Part shown: positions 1-5,423 of the stretch, one piece after another
Numbering within the stretch: the stretch's first letter is position 1
How the letters are laid out: each line of letters opens with the position of its first letter
IMG/VR virus record: IMGVR_UViG_3300009128_000126
Span: 1-24,265 of that record
Strand: one strand, 5' to 3'
Length of the DNA stretch: 24,265 bases
DNA from: a virus
Notes under the pieces: model-generated
What the model was told of the DNA's origin: nothing
What the model saw: only the letters and a program-made list of their open reading frames with translations
The model's database searches: none
Made by a program: the position numbers and the translations under genes

Positions 1-495
1 CCGGGCCCTGACGATTTGTCCAACAGCGCAATCACAAACGCGCCGGCCGCGAGCTATACGCTCCTCATGGTGATCAACCCTACAAGCGCGGTTGGCAGCC
101 CGCTTTCGATGCGCGGCGATCCAGCGATCCCGGGGCAGCGGTCGCTAAATCTTGTGCTCGCGTTTGGCGTGATCGGATTTGGCCCCCTTAATGGTGGCGG
201 AGGTGCGCCAGCGATAACGCCGTCCGCTCCATGGCTCGGGCAAGATATCGTGGTGGGCGCTCAGCAGTCAACGGCGCAGCGGACCATTAGGATCAACAAC
301 GTCCAGATGGCCGCCAGCGTCACCGCGGACCCCGCGCCCGCACCTACCCGCCTACGCATTGGTGATATCGAGCCGCAGCTTACCGTGCCTTATGATGGAG
401 ACATCTATGAGATGGCCCTGTGGTCGCCGCAGATCAGCGATGCAGACCTCGGGATGCTAGAGCAGTGGGCAATGGCCCGCTATGGGATCACCTAG
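1..495 (+). CDS. C-terminal part of a LamG/concanavalin-like virion protein (5' cut by window edge)
   Basis: The reading frame is open from base 1 and ends with TAG at 493-495, so the true start lies outside the window. The TTG at 16 is probably not the real start. The visible ~164 residues alternate beta-prone stretches. They end in a motif typical of LamG/concanavalin A-like domains in phage proteins: DGDIYEMALWSPQISDADL followed by a short helix and a final ARYGIT. In known phages such domains sit at the C terminus of tail fibres, spikes or other surface-exposed particle proteins and often bind glycans. The gene runs convergently into the minus-strand HTH gene with only six bases between stop codons and no visible terminator. 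Which virion protein this is cannot be decided without the upstream part. Confidence 0.7.
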   Translation, partial: PGPDDLSNSAITNAPAASYTLLMVINPTSAVGSPLSMRGDPAIPGQRSLNLVLAFGVIGFGPLNGGGGAPAITPSAPWLGQDIVVGAQQSTAQRTIRINNVQMAASVTADPAPAPTRLRIGDIEPQLTVPYDGDIYEMALWSPQISDADLGMLEQWAMARYGIT

Positions 496-501
496 GCCCC
501 T

Positions 502-723
502 CTACAGAGAATCGTCCTCATCGTCCTCGAGCCCATAAAACTCAAGCCGCACGCCCCTACCAAGTGCTCGCGCTAGCTTGCGCACGGTGTCTTCCGTCGG
601 TCGTCCGTGCACATATTGGCACACCGCCGCTTGAGTGACCCCCAGCCGCCTAGCCAGCTCGGACTGCGATACGCCTAGCGCGCTCATGAGCCCGATGATT
701 TGCGCGCCAAAGGACGACATCAT
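502..723 (-). CDS. Cro/XRE-family helix-turn-helix regulator
   Basis: This 73-residue protein is almost entirely one lambda-repressor-like HTH domain. The helix-turn-helix is visible at about residues 19-41: SQSELARRLGVTQAAVCQYV, followed by a typical helix-capping GRP. An acidic tail (GLEDDEDDS) closes the protein. Family members bind palindromic operators as dimers and act as Cro- or repressor-like regulators. There is no effector or peptidase domain, so it is closer in size to Cro than to CI. It is the last gene of the minus operon and its ATG overlaps the upstream stop in an ATGA arrangement, so translation is probably coupled. Candidate operators are the inverted repeats in the divergent region near 2629-2657 and 2771-2782, but this link is inferred. 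Confidence 0.88.
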   Translation of the reverse strand: MMSSFGAQIIGLMSALGVSQSELARRLGVTQAAVCQYVHGRPTEDTVRKLARALGRGVRLEFYGLEDDEDDSL

Positions 724-947
724 CCCCGGGCCAGCTCCTGCAAGGTGTCACACTCCGCGTCGGTCATGGGGACCCGGTCGCTCCGGTCGTATCCGGACAC
801 CGCCACGACGGACCGATCCGACATTGCCCCGCCCGCTCGGCTTGCCCGATGGTCGCTAAGGGCGCACTCATGCGCCCGCTGGATTGTGCGGTGCTCGTGG
901 CCGCAATGCCCGCGGACAGGTCCCCATGCCACATACCGGCGCATCAT
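720..947 (-). CDS. Small putative zinc-binding phage protein
   Basis: This 75-residue protein is of unknown function. Residues 14-33 contain cysteines and histidines arranged as HCGHEHRTIQRAHECALSDH, which fits a small zinc finger (C-x2-H, then C-x4-H). The rest is hydrophilic. The start is either of two adjacent ATG codons (947 or 944). The first overlaps the upstream stop by four bases and the second by one, so translation is coupled either way. Its own stop overlaps the start of the HTH gene. The tight packing on both sides is the best argument that it is real. Small zinc-binding proteins of this kind are common in early phage operons, often with no known role. Confidence 0.7.
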   Translation of the reverse strand: MMRRYVAWGPVRGHCGHEHRTIQRAHECALSDHRASRAGGAMSDRSVVAVSGYDRSDRVPMTDAECDTLQELARG

Positions 948-1183
948 GATGTCATCCCCAACTCGGTCCAGTCTCCGATTTCGAGCAGTGCGGCAAGCTC
1001 TCCGCGCGTCAGGTAGTCAGGGTCCTCGTCGCAATATAGGCCTGCGCGGCCGGCCTCAGCCATCGCCTCAGCCCGTAGGGCGTCGTCGTCGAGGTGCGCA
1101 TGCTCGGGGCCAGTAAGCCTACACTCGCCGCTCGTCGCCGTCTCTCCGATGTAGCAAGCCCTGTATGTCTGCGCGTAGCTCAT
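944..1183 (-). CDS. Small acidic protein of unknown function
   Basis: This 79-residue protein is strongly acidic, with roughly three times as many Asp/Glu as Lys/Arg. It has three cysteines (near residues 10, 21 and 51) and two apparently helical stretches (DDDALRAEAMAEAGRAG and RGELAALLEIGDW). I do not recognise a family. The ATG at 1183 overlaps the stop of the 251-residue gene upstream as ATGA, and the gene ends by overlapping the next start, so it belongs to the same translationally coupled operon. Small acidic phage proteins sometimes act as DNA mimics or inhibitors of host proteins, but nothing in the sequence shows that here. Confidence 0.68.
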   Translation of the reverse strand: MSYAQTYRACYIGETATSGECRLTGPEHAHLDDDALRAEAMAEAGRAGLYCDEDPDYLTRGELAALLEIGDWTELGMTS

Positions 1184-1935
1184 AGTGTCACCTCCGTGTC
1201 CTCGTCCTCGCCAAGCTCGGCAAGCGCTTCGCAGATCTCAGCCTCGGCGCCGCTTGCCCACAGCTCAACCGCACACGATAGGTAATGGACCGCGATCCCG
1301 CTCCAGCTCTCGGTGCTAGCATGCTGCGGAAGCTCGCCCAGTTGGTCCTCCAAATATTGGAGCACGTCATCACCGTGCTCGGACATCGTGGCGACCGCCT
1401 GGTAATAGGTGACCGCTGGCATCCATGCACCGGAGGCACATCCGCCCTGCACGATTGCCGCCACGTCCGCACAGGTGACTGAGTCGCCGACCCATTCGGG
1501 AACCTCGGTGTGCTCGCTTGCCGGGGTGTCGTGGTCCCAAAGGTCCTTTGACTGTGCGATGAACGCGGCCTCTGCCGCTCGTGCCGCCTGGATCTGCAGC
1601 GCCTCCTTCGCCTTCTGTTTTTTGGCGAGCTGGATTCGGCGCTCTTTCTGCGCCGTGGTCAAAAGGTAGTCCGGGCGCCCATCTGGCCCTTTCTGGATCC
1701 CGCGGCGGAATCGTGGTGCGTCTCCATCTAGAGATCCATACCAGGACGGCACCGCGGGAACTCCGTCGGTTCGCTGTTGGTGGGCACGCGTTGCGACCCA
1801 TTCGCAATCGTCGAGGTGGTCTATGGATAGCCCCTCCCACGCTTCATCGTCTCCCCATGTCGGAACCTCATCGCGAACGGTGGTCTCCATGTCGCAGTAT
1901 GCACAGGTAGTCTTCTCGGTGTTTGTGTTGCTCAT
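1180..1935 (-). CDS. 251-residue protein with N-terminal zinc site, charged helix and conserved-looking helical C terminus
   Basis: Residues 11-48 hold a putative zinc site, CAYC followed about 30 residues later by HLDDC. A basic, alanine-rich helix lies at about residues 95-135 (AQKERRIQLAKKQKAKEAL and following), likely a coiled coil. The last ~100 residues look like a folded helical domain with GGCASGAWMPAVTYYQ, then DDVLQYLEDQLGELP, then YLSCAVELWASGAEAEI. Its pattern resembles small domains I have seen in uncharacterised phage proteins, but I cannot assign a name. The protein is acidic at both ends. The N terminus MSNTNT resembles the MSNQND starts of the two upstream genes. A hairpin lies directly upstream of its start. 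Confidence 0.75.
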   Translation of the reverse strand: MSNTNTEKTTCAYCDMETTVRDEVPTWGDDEAWEGLSIDHLDDCEWVATRAHQQRTDGVPAVPSWYGSLDGDAPRFRRGIQKGPDGRPDYLLTTAQKERRIQLAKKQKAKEALQIQAARAAEAAFIAQSKDLWDHDTPASEHTEVPEWVGDSVTCADVAAIVQGGCASGAWMPAVTYYQAVATMSEHGDDVLQYLEDQLGELPQHASTESWSGIAVHYLSCAVELWASGAEAEICEALAELGEDEDTEVTL

Positions 1936-1944
1936 ACCAGTGAA

Positions 1945-1973
1945 GCCCCAGGCCTGCGGTTAGGCTCTGGGGC
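1945..1973 (-). promoter_or_regulatory. Hairpin just upstream of the 251-residue gene start
   Basis: On the minus strand GCCCCAG pairs with CTGGGGC (7 bp). After a single bulged A, GCCT pairs with AGGC around an AACCGC loop. The 3' arm (GGGGC) is the only G-rich sequence at ribosome-binding distance from the ATG at 1935, so folding would be expected to limit translation initiation. There is no U-tract, so it is not a standard terminator. A similar hairpin precedes the 56-residue gene. The function is inferred. Confidence 0.45.
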
Positions 1974-1995
1974 GGGTAAGGGTTTAGGGTGGGTG

Positions 1996-2166
1996 CTAGC
2001 CGTCGCGGTCCAGGAGACAATCAAACGGGACGGAGACATAGCCCGATGCGCCCATGACGTTATCGCCACAAATGCACTCGTGCGAGTCTTTGCAATCGTC
2101 GTCGTGCTTGGTTTCGGGGTGGCGGTCTCCGCAGGTGTCGCACGGTGGGTCGTTCTGGTTGCTCAT
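1996..2166 (-). CDS. 56-residue cysteine/histidine-rich putative zinc protein
   Basis: This very short gene reads MSNQNDPPCDTCGDRHPETK at its start and continues for 56 codons to TAG at 1996. Cysteines and histidines are dense: CDTCGDRH at residues 9-16, H21, C25, H29, CIC at 31-33 and C50. That suggests one or two bound zinc ions. It has many aspartates and is acidic. The first six residues are identical to those of the 124-residue protein upstream, and the DNA match covers the ATG and the next five codons. AGGGGG about 11 bases before the ATG could be the ribosome-binding site, but it forms the 3' arm of a hairpin. Same-strand placement between two operon genes, coding-like composition and the shared start support a real gene. 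Its function is unknown. Confidence 0.68.
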   Translation of the reverse strand: MSNQNDPPCDTCGDRHPETKHDDDCKDSHECICGDNVMGASGYVSVPFDCLLDRDG

Positions 2167-2175
2167 ACCCGGAAA

Positions 2176-2203
2176 GCCCCCTGACCAACTAAGGCGAGGG
2201 GGC
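2176..2203 (-). promoter_or_regulatory. Hairpin covering the ribosome-binding region of the 56-residue gene
   Basis: On the minus strand GCCCCCT pairs with AGGGGGC (7 bp, perfect) around a 14-base loop. Part of the loop (GCC and GGT) can extend the pairing. The 3' arm contains the only good Shine-Dalgarno-like sequence for the ATG at 2166. The 5' arm exists in a second identical copy upstream, so an alternative fold is possible. There is no U-tract. Confidence 0.45.
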
Positions 2204-2226
2204 GAACAGGGGGGAAGCGAGGGGGC
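2194..2226 (-). repeat. Two direct copies of GCCCCCTCGC
   Basis: The plus strand shows gcgagggggc at 2194-2203 and again at 2217-2226, 23 bases apart. Either copy, read on the minus strand, can pair with the AGGGGGC at 2182-2176. The upstream copy touches the TAG stop codon of the 124-residue gene (2226-2228), so a terminating ribosome would cover it. Confidence 0.6.
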
Positions 2227-2600
2227 TAGGTCTGGAATTGCTCCGAGTACCGACGCGGCAGCTTTGCGCCCCTTCGCGACCGCGCACCGTCGATGAGCGC
2301 ACGGAGCGCCACTTTCAGACCGTGCTCATTTTCGTCAGCTGCGACGGCCGCACACTCGTCGAGGGCGTCTAGGAGCGCACCAAGCCGCTCCTGGTCACAG
2401 CAGCCCGCGGCGCTCACGTGAGCCTGTACAGTGCTCCGCACGTCCGTTCTCTCTTCCTCGCCGCCCGCCTCAGCTATGGCGGCTGCCTCCATCTCGGCCA
2501 ACCATTGGGCGTCAGCTTTCGCCAGCTCGGCGGCGTCATCGTACTGGCAGGGACAGGGGCCAAAGCACGCGCATTGGATTAGGTCGTTCTGGTTGCTCAT
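2226..2600 (-). CDS. 124-residue protein with N-terminal cysteine cluster, first gene of the minus operon
   Basis: After MSNQND the protein carries a compact cluster CACFGPCPC (residues 10-18), a C-x-C-x4-C-x-C pattern suited to metal binding. A second cysteine pair (CC) lies near residue 67 and another Cys near 82. The middle is an acidic alanine-rich helix (AELAKADAQWLAEMEAAAIA). The C-terminal half is helical (ERLGALLDALDECAAVA and LKVALRALIDGARSRRG), and the last 20 residues are basic. The start is well supported: AAGGAG lies seven bases before the ATG at 2600. It is the promoter-proximal gene of the minus operon. I do not recognise a family. Binding of metal or nucleic acid is possible but inferred. 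Confidence 0.72.
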   Translation of the reverse strand: MSNQNDLIQCACFGPCPCQYDDAAELAKADAQWLAEMEAAAIAEAGGEEERTDVRSTVQAHVSAAGCCDQERLGALLDALDECAAVAADENEHGLKVALRALIDGARSRRGAKLPRRYSEQFQT

Positions 2601-2628
2601 GTGGTGTCTCCTTGCTGTTACCGTGTTA

Positions 2629-2657
2629 CCCCCATAAGATAATCCTTATTGAGGGGG
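2629..2657. promoter_or_regulatory. Inverted repeat, candidate operator/promoter of the minus operon
   Basis: ATAAG at 2634-2638 and CTTAT at 2645-2649 are perfect inverted arms around a six-base centre. Outside them lie CCCCC (2629-2633) and GGGGG (2653-2657). On the minus strand the centre reads GATTATCTTAT, which offers a weak -10-like hexamer, with TTGCGC about 16 bases upstream as a poor -35. The position, about 30-50 bases before the 124-residue gene, suits a promoter with an operator for the HTH protein. No binding evidence is visible. Confidence 0.35.
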
Positions 2658-2700
2658 GCGCAAGGGCAAAAGCGACAAGCGCGACCGTTTTGGTGACACC

Positions 2701-2714
2701 CCCCCTGTAGGGGG
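2701..2714. other. G/C-tract hairpin
   Basis: CCCCC, a TGTA loop and GGGGG form a perfect 5-bp stem. Flanking ACACC and GGCTGTG allow partial extension. It lies midway between the divergent gene sets. There is no U-tract on either strand, so a role as terminator is doubtful. Confidence 0.4.
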
Positions 2715-2737
2715 CTGTGCCCAACGCGCCCACCCCC

Positions 2738-2755
2738 CCCCGAGCCGGTTCGGGG
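2738..2755. other. Short hairpin CCCCGA/TCGGGG
   Basis: A perfect 6-bp stem with loop GCCGGT lies directly before the A/T-rich island at 2763-2800. No U-tract follows. It could insulate divergent transcripts or be part of a protein-binding region, but the sequence alone cannot tell. Confidence 0.35.
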
Positions 2756-2770
2756 CTGTCGCAAAATGAC

Positions 2771-2782
2771 AACACTTGTGTT
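2771..2782. promoter_or_regulatory. Palindrome AACAC-TT-GTGTT, candidate operator
   Basis: This is a 12-bp inverted repeat with a two-base asymmetric centre, within an A/T-rich island that contrasts with the GC-rich surroundings. Cro/XRE dimers typically bind palindromes of this kind. It sits 60-72 bases before the first plus-strand structural gene. I see no second copy in the window. Confidence 0.35.
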
Positions 2783-2842
2783 AAATTAACGCCATTAAAT
2801 GCACCCCGGGCGCGTCTAATGTGCGGGAAGGGACCGATAGAG

Positions 2843-3199
2843 ATGCCAAAAAAGAAGCCGCTCATCCGTGTGGGAGGAGATGCGACCCGAGAGGCACGCG
2901 TGCGAGCGCGGATGCTGGCGCCCGAGGCCATCGACGCGCTACGCGACATTATGATCCACGGTAAGAGTGAGACCTGCCGCGTCAGGGCGGCCATTGCGCT
3001 GCTTGATAGGGCCCTAGGCACGTGCATGCCGGACAAGGGGACCGCGGCAGAGCAGCGCACGGCTATCAGCAAGGCCGACCGCCACGACCGGATCCAGCTA
3101 CTACAGCACGCACTGGCCGAGGAGCGCCGCAAGCATGCCGAGGAGGTGCGCGACTATCGCGACGCCTCCTCTGCCACGTCGTCCGCCACGATCCAATGA
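2843..3199 (+). CDS. Putative terminase small subunit
   Basis: From the ATG at 2843 the protein is 118 residues and basic at the N terminus (MPKKKPLIRVGGDATREARV). Next comes a pattern often seen in small phage proteins directly before the large terminase: LAPEAIDALRDIMIHGKSET, then RVRAAIALLDRALG. The C-terminal third is a charged helix (LLQHALAEERRKHAEEVRDY), suited to oligomerisation. Small terminase subunits recognise phage DNA and regulate the large-subunit motor. The assignment rests on position and this short pattern, since small subunits are poorly conserved. An in-frame start at 2717 was not chosen because its extra residues read like untranslated leader. GGGAAGGG lies about ten bases before ATG 2843. 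Its stop overlaps the next ATG (ATGA). Confidence 0.6.
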   Translation: MPKKKPLIRVGGDATREARVRARMLAPEAIDALRDIMIHGKSETCRVRAAIALLDRALGTCMPDKGTAAEQRTAISKADRHDRIQLLQHALAEERRKHAEEVRDYRDASSATSSATIQ

Positions 3200-3339
3200 T
3201 CGATTGGCTGGCGGAGCATGGCTGGGATTTGGTGGCGGCTGTGGGTCTCCTGACCCTGGGGTCTTGTGTGGTAGGCTTTGGCCTCGCCGGTGGCCTGCAG
3301 CTATTCGCGCTCCTGTGGCCCGGGGCTGATGATGGATGA
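3196..3339 (+). CDS. 47-residue single-span membrane protein between terminase genes
   Basis: The gene starts in the ATGA that ends the small terminase gene and finishes 11 bases inside the large terminase gene, so it is overlapped at both ends. The sequence begins MIDWLAEHGWDLVAAV and has one long hydrophobic stretch from about residue 12 to 42, rich in Gly, Leu and Val, ending GADDG. It is probably membrane-inserted. A membrane protein here is unusual for a packaging cluster. It may serve mainly to couple translation of the two terminase subunits, or be a small accessory (holin-like) protein. The double overlap in a reading frame of protein-like composition supports it. I know no matching family. 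Confidence 0.55.
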   Translation: MIDWLAEHGWDLVAAVGLLTLGSCVVGFGLAGGLQLFALLWPGADDG

Positions 3340-4822
3340 GTCCATCGTCCAGTGGGTACGGTCGGAGTACCGGCTACCCCACGAGCGCACCGCATACGAG
3401 CAGCTACTGCACCAAGACGAGCAGCTGGTCCGCGCGGGCTTCCCCGCGCTGTCGCCGTGGTGGCGCGAGCAGATCGGGGCCCTCTACGCAGGCGGCAAGA
3501 CACGTCTTGTGGCACGCGTGGGGAGGCGAGGCGGCAAAAGCTCGAGCGCATGCCGTTTTGCCGTCGCAGAGGCGCTTTATGGGCAGCACAGCATCACGCC
3601 GGGGGACATTGGGATCTATGCTTTCTTTTCGGTCAAGAAGAGCGATGCCCAGGAGCGGATCCGCACCATCGGGGCAATCCTCGCCGCGCTTAAGGTCCCC
3701 TATGAGAGCAGCAGCACTCAGATCAAGATCAAGGATCGGCCCATCGCGTTCCGGGTCTACGCTGCAAGCTTCAGAACCATCGTCGGCGGTACGTGGATCG
3801 GCTTCGTGGCGGATGAGGTGGCACGCTGGCGCGATGAGGAGAGCGGCAAGAACCCCGCAACGGAGGTGCTCACAAGTGCACGTCCGGCGCTGGCAACTCA
3901 GCCCTATGCCAAGGAGCTGCTCTTGTCGTCGCCATGGAGCACGCTTGACGCTCATTATGATGCCGTTGAGGCTGGCCCCACTGACGAGCAGCACGTGGCG
4001 GTGGCTCCGTCTTGGGTAGCAAACCCAACGCTTACCGAGTCGCGCTGCCGTGAGCTTGAGCCCGACGGGGCTACTTTCGATCGCGAATATGGGGCTGTAC
4101 CCATGGCGAGCGGGGCGCAGTACTTTTTTGACCACAACGCCTTAAAGGACGCGTGCCGTGAATACACCATGCCAGTGCCTGTTGCACGTGGGGTCCACGT
4201 CACAGCCGGTGCAGACTTCGGCTTTAAGCGGGATTCCAGTGCGGTGGTGGTGGCGCATCGCAATGGTCGACTTTATCAAATTGCAGATATGCTCGAACTG
4301 TCTCCGTCGAATGGGGTGGCCCTTGTGCCTAGTGAGGTCTGCCGGCAGTTTGCCGAACGCGTCCGTGGGCACGCGGGACTAGCGGGGGTAATGGCCGACG
4401 CTCACTACCGGGAATCGATCCAAGAACACCTGGCTGACTTTGGGCTTTCTCTCTTCTCTGCTCCAACCGATGTACCGTCCACGTATGTGAGAGCGCGCAC
4501 GCTGCTGCACCAAGCCTGTTTGATACTGCCCAAAGACAAGCAGCTAATAAGAGACCTGGCGGAGGTCCAAGCGGCTCCCACTGCGAGCGGTCGGCTTTCA
4601 ATGCGCTTGCCTAAACGCGTTGGCGGGGGTCACGCTGACCGAGTATCGGCGCTGATTCTCGCCATATGGCAGAAGGCCGGAGCGGAGAAAAAAGATGAGC
4701 AGAAATTACCCAAAGGATGGACCCAAGCTGAGCTTGATGATGTTGAACGCATTGTCCGGCGACGCCAAGAGGAACGAGAAGACTGGGGAGGAGGCTCCCC
4801 CTACGACGACGATCCCTGGTGA
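3329..4822 (+). CDS. Terminase large subunit (packaging ATPase/nuclease)
   Basis: This 497-residue protein is the normal size for the family. The ATPase half shows Walker A GRRGGKSS at residues 65-72 and Walker B ending in Asp162-Glu163 (WIGFVADEVARW). The nuclease half has the RNase H-like acidic triad: Asp296 in GADFGFKRDS, Asp357 in VMADAHYRES and Asp437 in HADRVSALI. Known members use ATP hydrolysis to pump DNA through the portal and then cut the genome. The start is one of two adjacent ATG codons (3329 or 3332); the second has better spacing from GGGG. An upstream ORF extension overlaps the 47-residue gene and is not needed. The gene lies before the portal, the usual phage order. Confidence 0.95.
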   Translation: MMDESIVQWVRSEYRLPHERTAYEQLLHQDEQLVRAGFPALSPWWREQIGALYAGGKTRLVARVGRRGGKSSSACRFAVAEALYGQHSITPGDIGIYAFFSVKKSDAQERIRTIGAILAALKVPYESSSTQIKIKDRPIAFRVYAASFRTIVGGTWIGFVADEVARWRDEESGKNPATEVLTSARPALATQPYAKELLLSSPWSTLDAHYDAVEAGPTDEQHVAVAPSWVANPTLTESRCRELEPDGATFDREYGAVPMASGAQYFFDHNALKDACREYTMPVPVARGVHVTAGADFGFKRDSSAVVVAHRNGRLYQIADMLELSPSNGVALVPSEVCRQFAERVRGHAGLAGVMADAHYRESIQEHLADFGLSLFSAPTDVPSTYVRARTLLHQACLILPKDKQLIRDLAEVQAAPTASGRLSMRLPKRVGGGHADRVSALILAIWQKAGAEKKDEQKLPKGWTQAELDDVERIVRRRQEEREDWGGGSPYDDDPW

Positions 4823-5006
4823 GGGGCCTGTGGTGTCGATGACCCCTGAGCAGTTCGCCGATCTGCACATTTCACTTGCGCACAACTCGATTGATCATGG
4901 CTACACGAGACAAAGATACATTGAAGGCATTACCAAGCTCGCAACGCACGCCTTTGACATCGCACAGCTCGAACAAAAAAAGGGGTCCACGACGCTCCCC
5001 AATTGA
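4695..5006 (+). CDS. Small protein overlapping the terminase 3' end; probably the 5' half of a frameshifted gene
   Basis: The frame from ATG 4695 gives 103 residues; GGAG eight bases upstream is a plausible ribosome-binding site. The first 128 bases overlap the terminase gene, so an internal start (ATG near 4839, MTPEQFADLHISLAHNSIDH) is also possible. From about 4830 the sequence looks like real protein, including GYTRQRYIEGITKLATHAFD. It then reaches CAA AAA AAG, a run of seven A (4975-4981), after which it becomes GSTTLPN and stops. The downstream gene's good coding frame begins exactly at the A run, one base over. I therefore think this and the next entry may be one gene of about 182 residues, joined by slippage or split by a sequencing error. 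Function unknown. Confidence 0.5.
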   Translation: MSRNYPKDGPKLSLMMLNALSGDAKRNEKTGEEAPPTTTIPGEGPVVSMTPEQFADLHISLAHNSIDHGYTRQRYIEGITKLATHAFDIAQLEQKKGSTTLPN

Positions 5007-5244
5007 GCGCGGCGATCTTAAGTGGCTAGCAAACCTCCTAGACCTGCTCCGGGCGAAGGGGGTTTCGGCTATTAACTGGTGCGGGGTGGCCATCGAGCTG
5101 AGTGCGCCGGTTCGCGCAGGCAAGGGGCTACACGTAGAGGAGGCGCCCGAACGGGATCCAGAAATGGACCTGGAGGACATGTTCGCGGCAAGCGCATACG
5201 TGCCGGTTGACCTCAAGGCAATAAGGGAGGAGCTAAAACAATGA
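4897..5244 (+). CDS. Small protein of unknown function; C-terminal part of the possible frameshifted gene
   Basis: Read alone from ATG 4897 it has 115 residues. The part after the A run at 4975-4981 looks genuine: RGDLKWLANLLDLLRAKGVS, then INWCGVAIELS, and an acidic tail DLEDMFAASAYVPVDLKAIR. The part before the A run (rich in Thr, Ser and Lys) reads like an out-of-frame shadow of the overlapping gene, and no ribosome-binding site precedes the ATG. A +1 shift (one A fewer) at the run joins the two coding-like halves as ...AQLEQKK-RGPRRSPIE... The stop overlaps the next ATG (ATGA), so translation is coupled downstream. No family recognised. Confidence 0.5.
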   Translation: MATRDKDTLKALPSSQRTPLTSHSSNKKRGPRRSPIERGDLKWLANLLDLLRAKGVSAINWCGVAIELSAPVRAGKGLHVEEAPERDPEMDLEDMFAASAYVPVDLKAIREELKQ

Positions 5245-5423
5245 ACTTCGCAGAACTGGACCAAGAAGAACTGGCCACCGACGAACAATGGCAATTAGCA
5301 AAACAGAACCACCCCGGATGTCTCCTCGACCTTGGTTACTTCGCGTGCAAGGCGATGGGTTGGGACTTCCCCACCGAATGCCCATGCTGCAAGAAACCGA
5401 TCCCAGGGGATCCACCAAATTGA
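5241..5423 (+). CDS. 60-residue protein with a C-terminal zinc-ribbon-like knuckle
   Basis: The ATG at 5241 overlaps the previous stop (ATGA). The protein starts MNFAELDQEELATDEQWQLA and has cysteines at residues 27 and 36. It ends with ECPCCKKPIPGDPPN, a C-x-CC knuckle typical of one half of a zinc ribbon. It could bind a single zinc using C27/C36 and the C-terminal pair, or dimerise. The role is unknown. The next gene starts within its stop codon, so four genes from 4695 to 5695 appear translationally linked. Confidence 0.65.
   Translation: MNFAELDQEELATDEQWQLAKQNHPGCLLDLGYFACKAMGWDFPTECPCCKKPIPGDPPN

Larger units (their letters stand above)
2601..2842. other. Divergent intergenic control region
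   Basis: These 242 bases separate the minus operon from the plus-strand virion genes and are the only long non-coding stretch. They hold a minus-side inverted repeat with possible promoter (2629-2657), two G/C-tract hairpins (2701-2714 and 2738-2755), an A/T-rich island with a palindrome (2763-2800), and GTTACC repeated at 2617 and 2625. I found no convincing -35/-10 pair for the plus strand. An in-frame extension of the next gene back to 2717 exists, but its sequence does not look coding. Confidence 0.6.

Noticed and set aside
700-1116. Plus-strand ORF opposite the small minus-operon genes
   Set aside because: It is Arg/Ser/Pro-rich, typical of antisense frames here, while the minus strand shows coupled ATGA overlaps and coherent proteins.
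2717-2842. Upstream extension of the small terminase gene
   Set aside because: The extra 42 residues cross the A/T-rich island and hairpin-type leader and do not look coding. ATG 2843 has a G-rich site at suitable distance.
3404-4135. Long minus-strand ORF (243 codons) opposite the terminase large subunit
   Set aside because: It mirrors the codon pattern of a well-supported gene in GC-rich DNA and has no ribosome-binding site or recognisable domain.
4970-4990. Classic -1 slippery heptamer A AAA AAG as a dnaX-like signal
   Set aside because: A -1 shift would lead to a stop after about a dozen codons and not to the downstream coding frame. The +1 or one-A-less explanation fits better and is reported instead.
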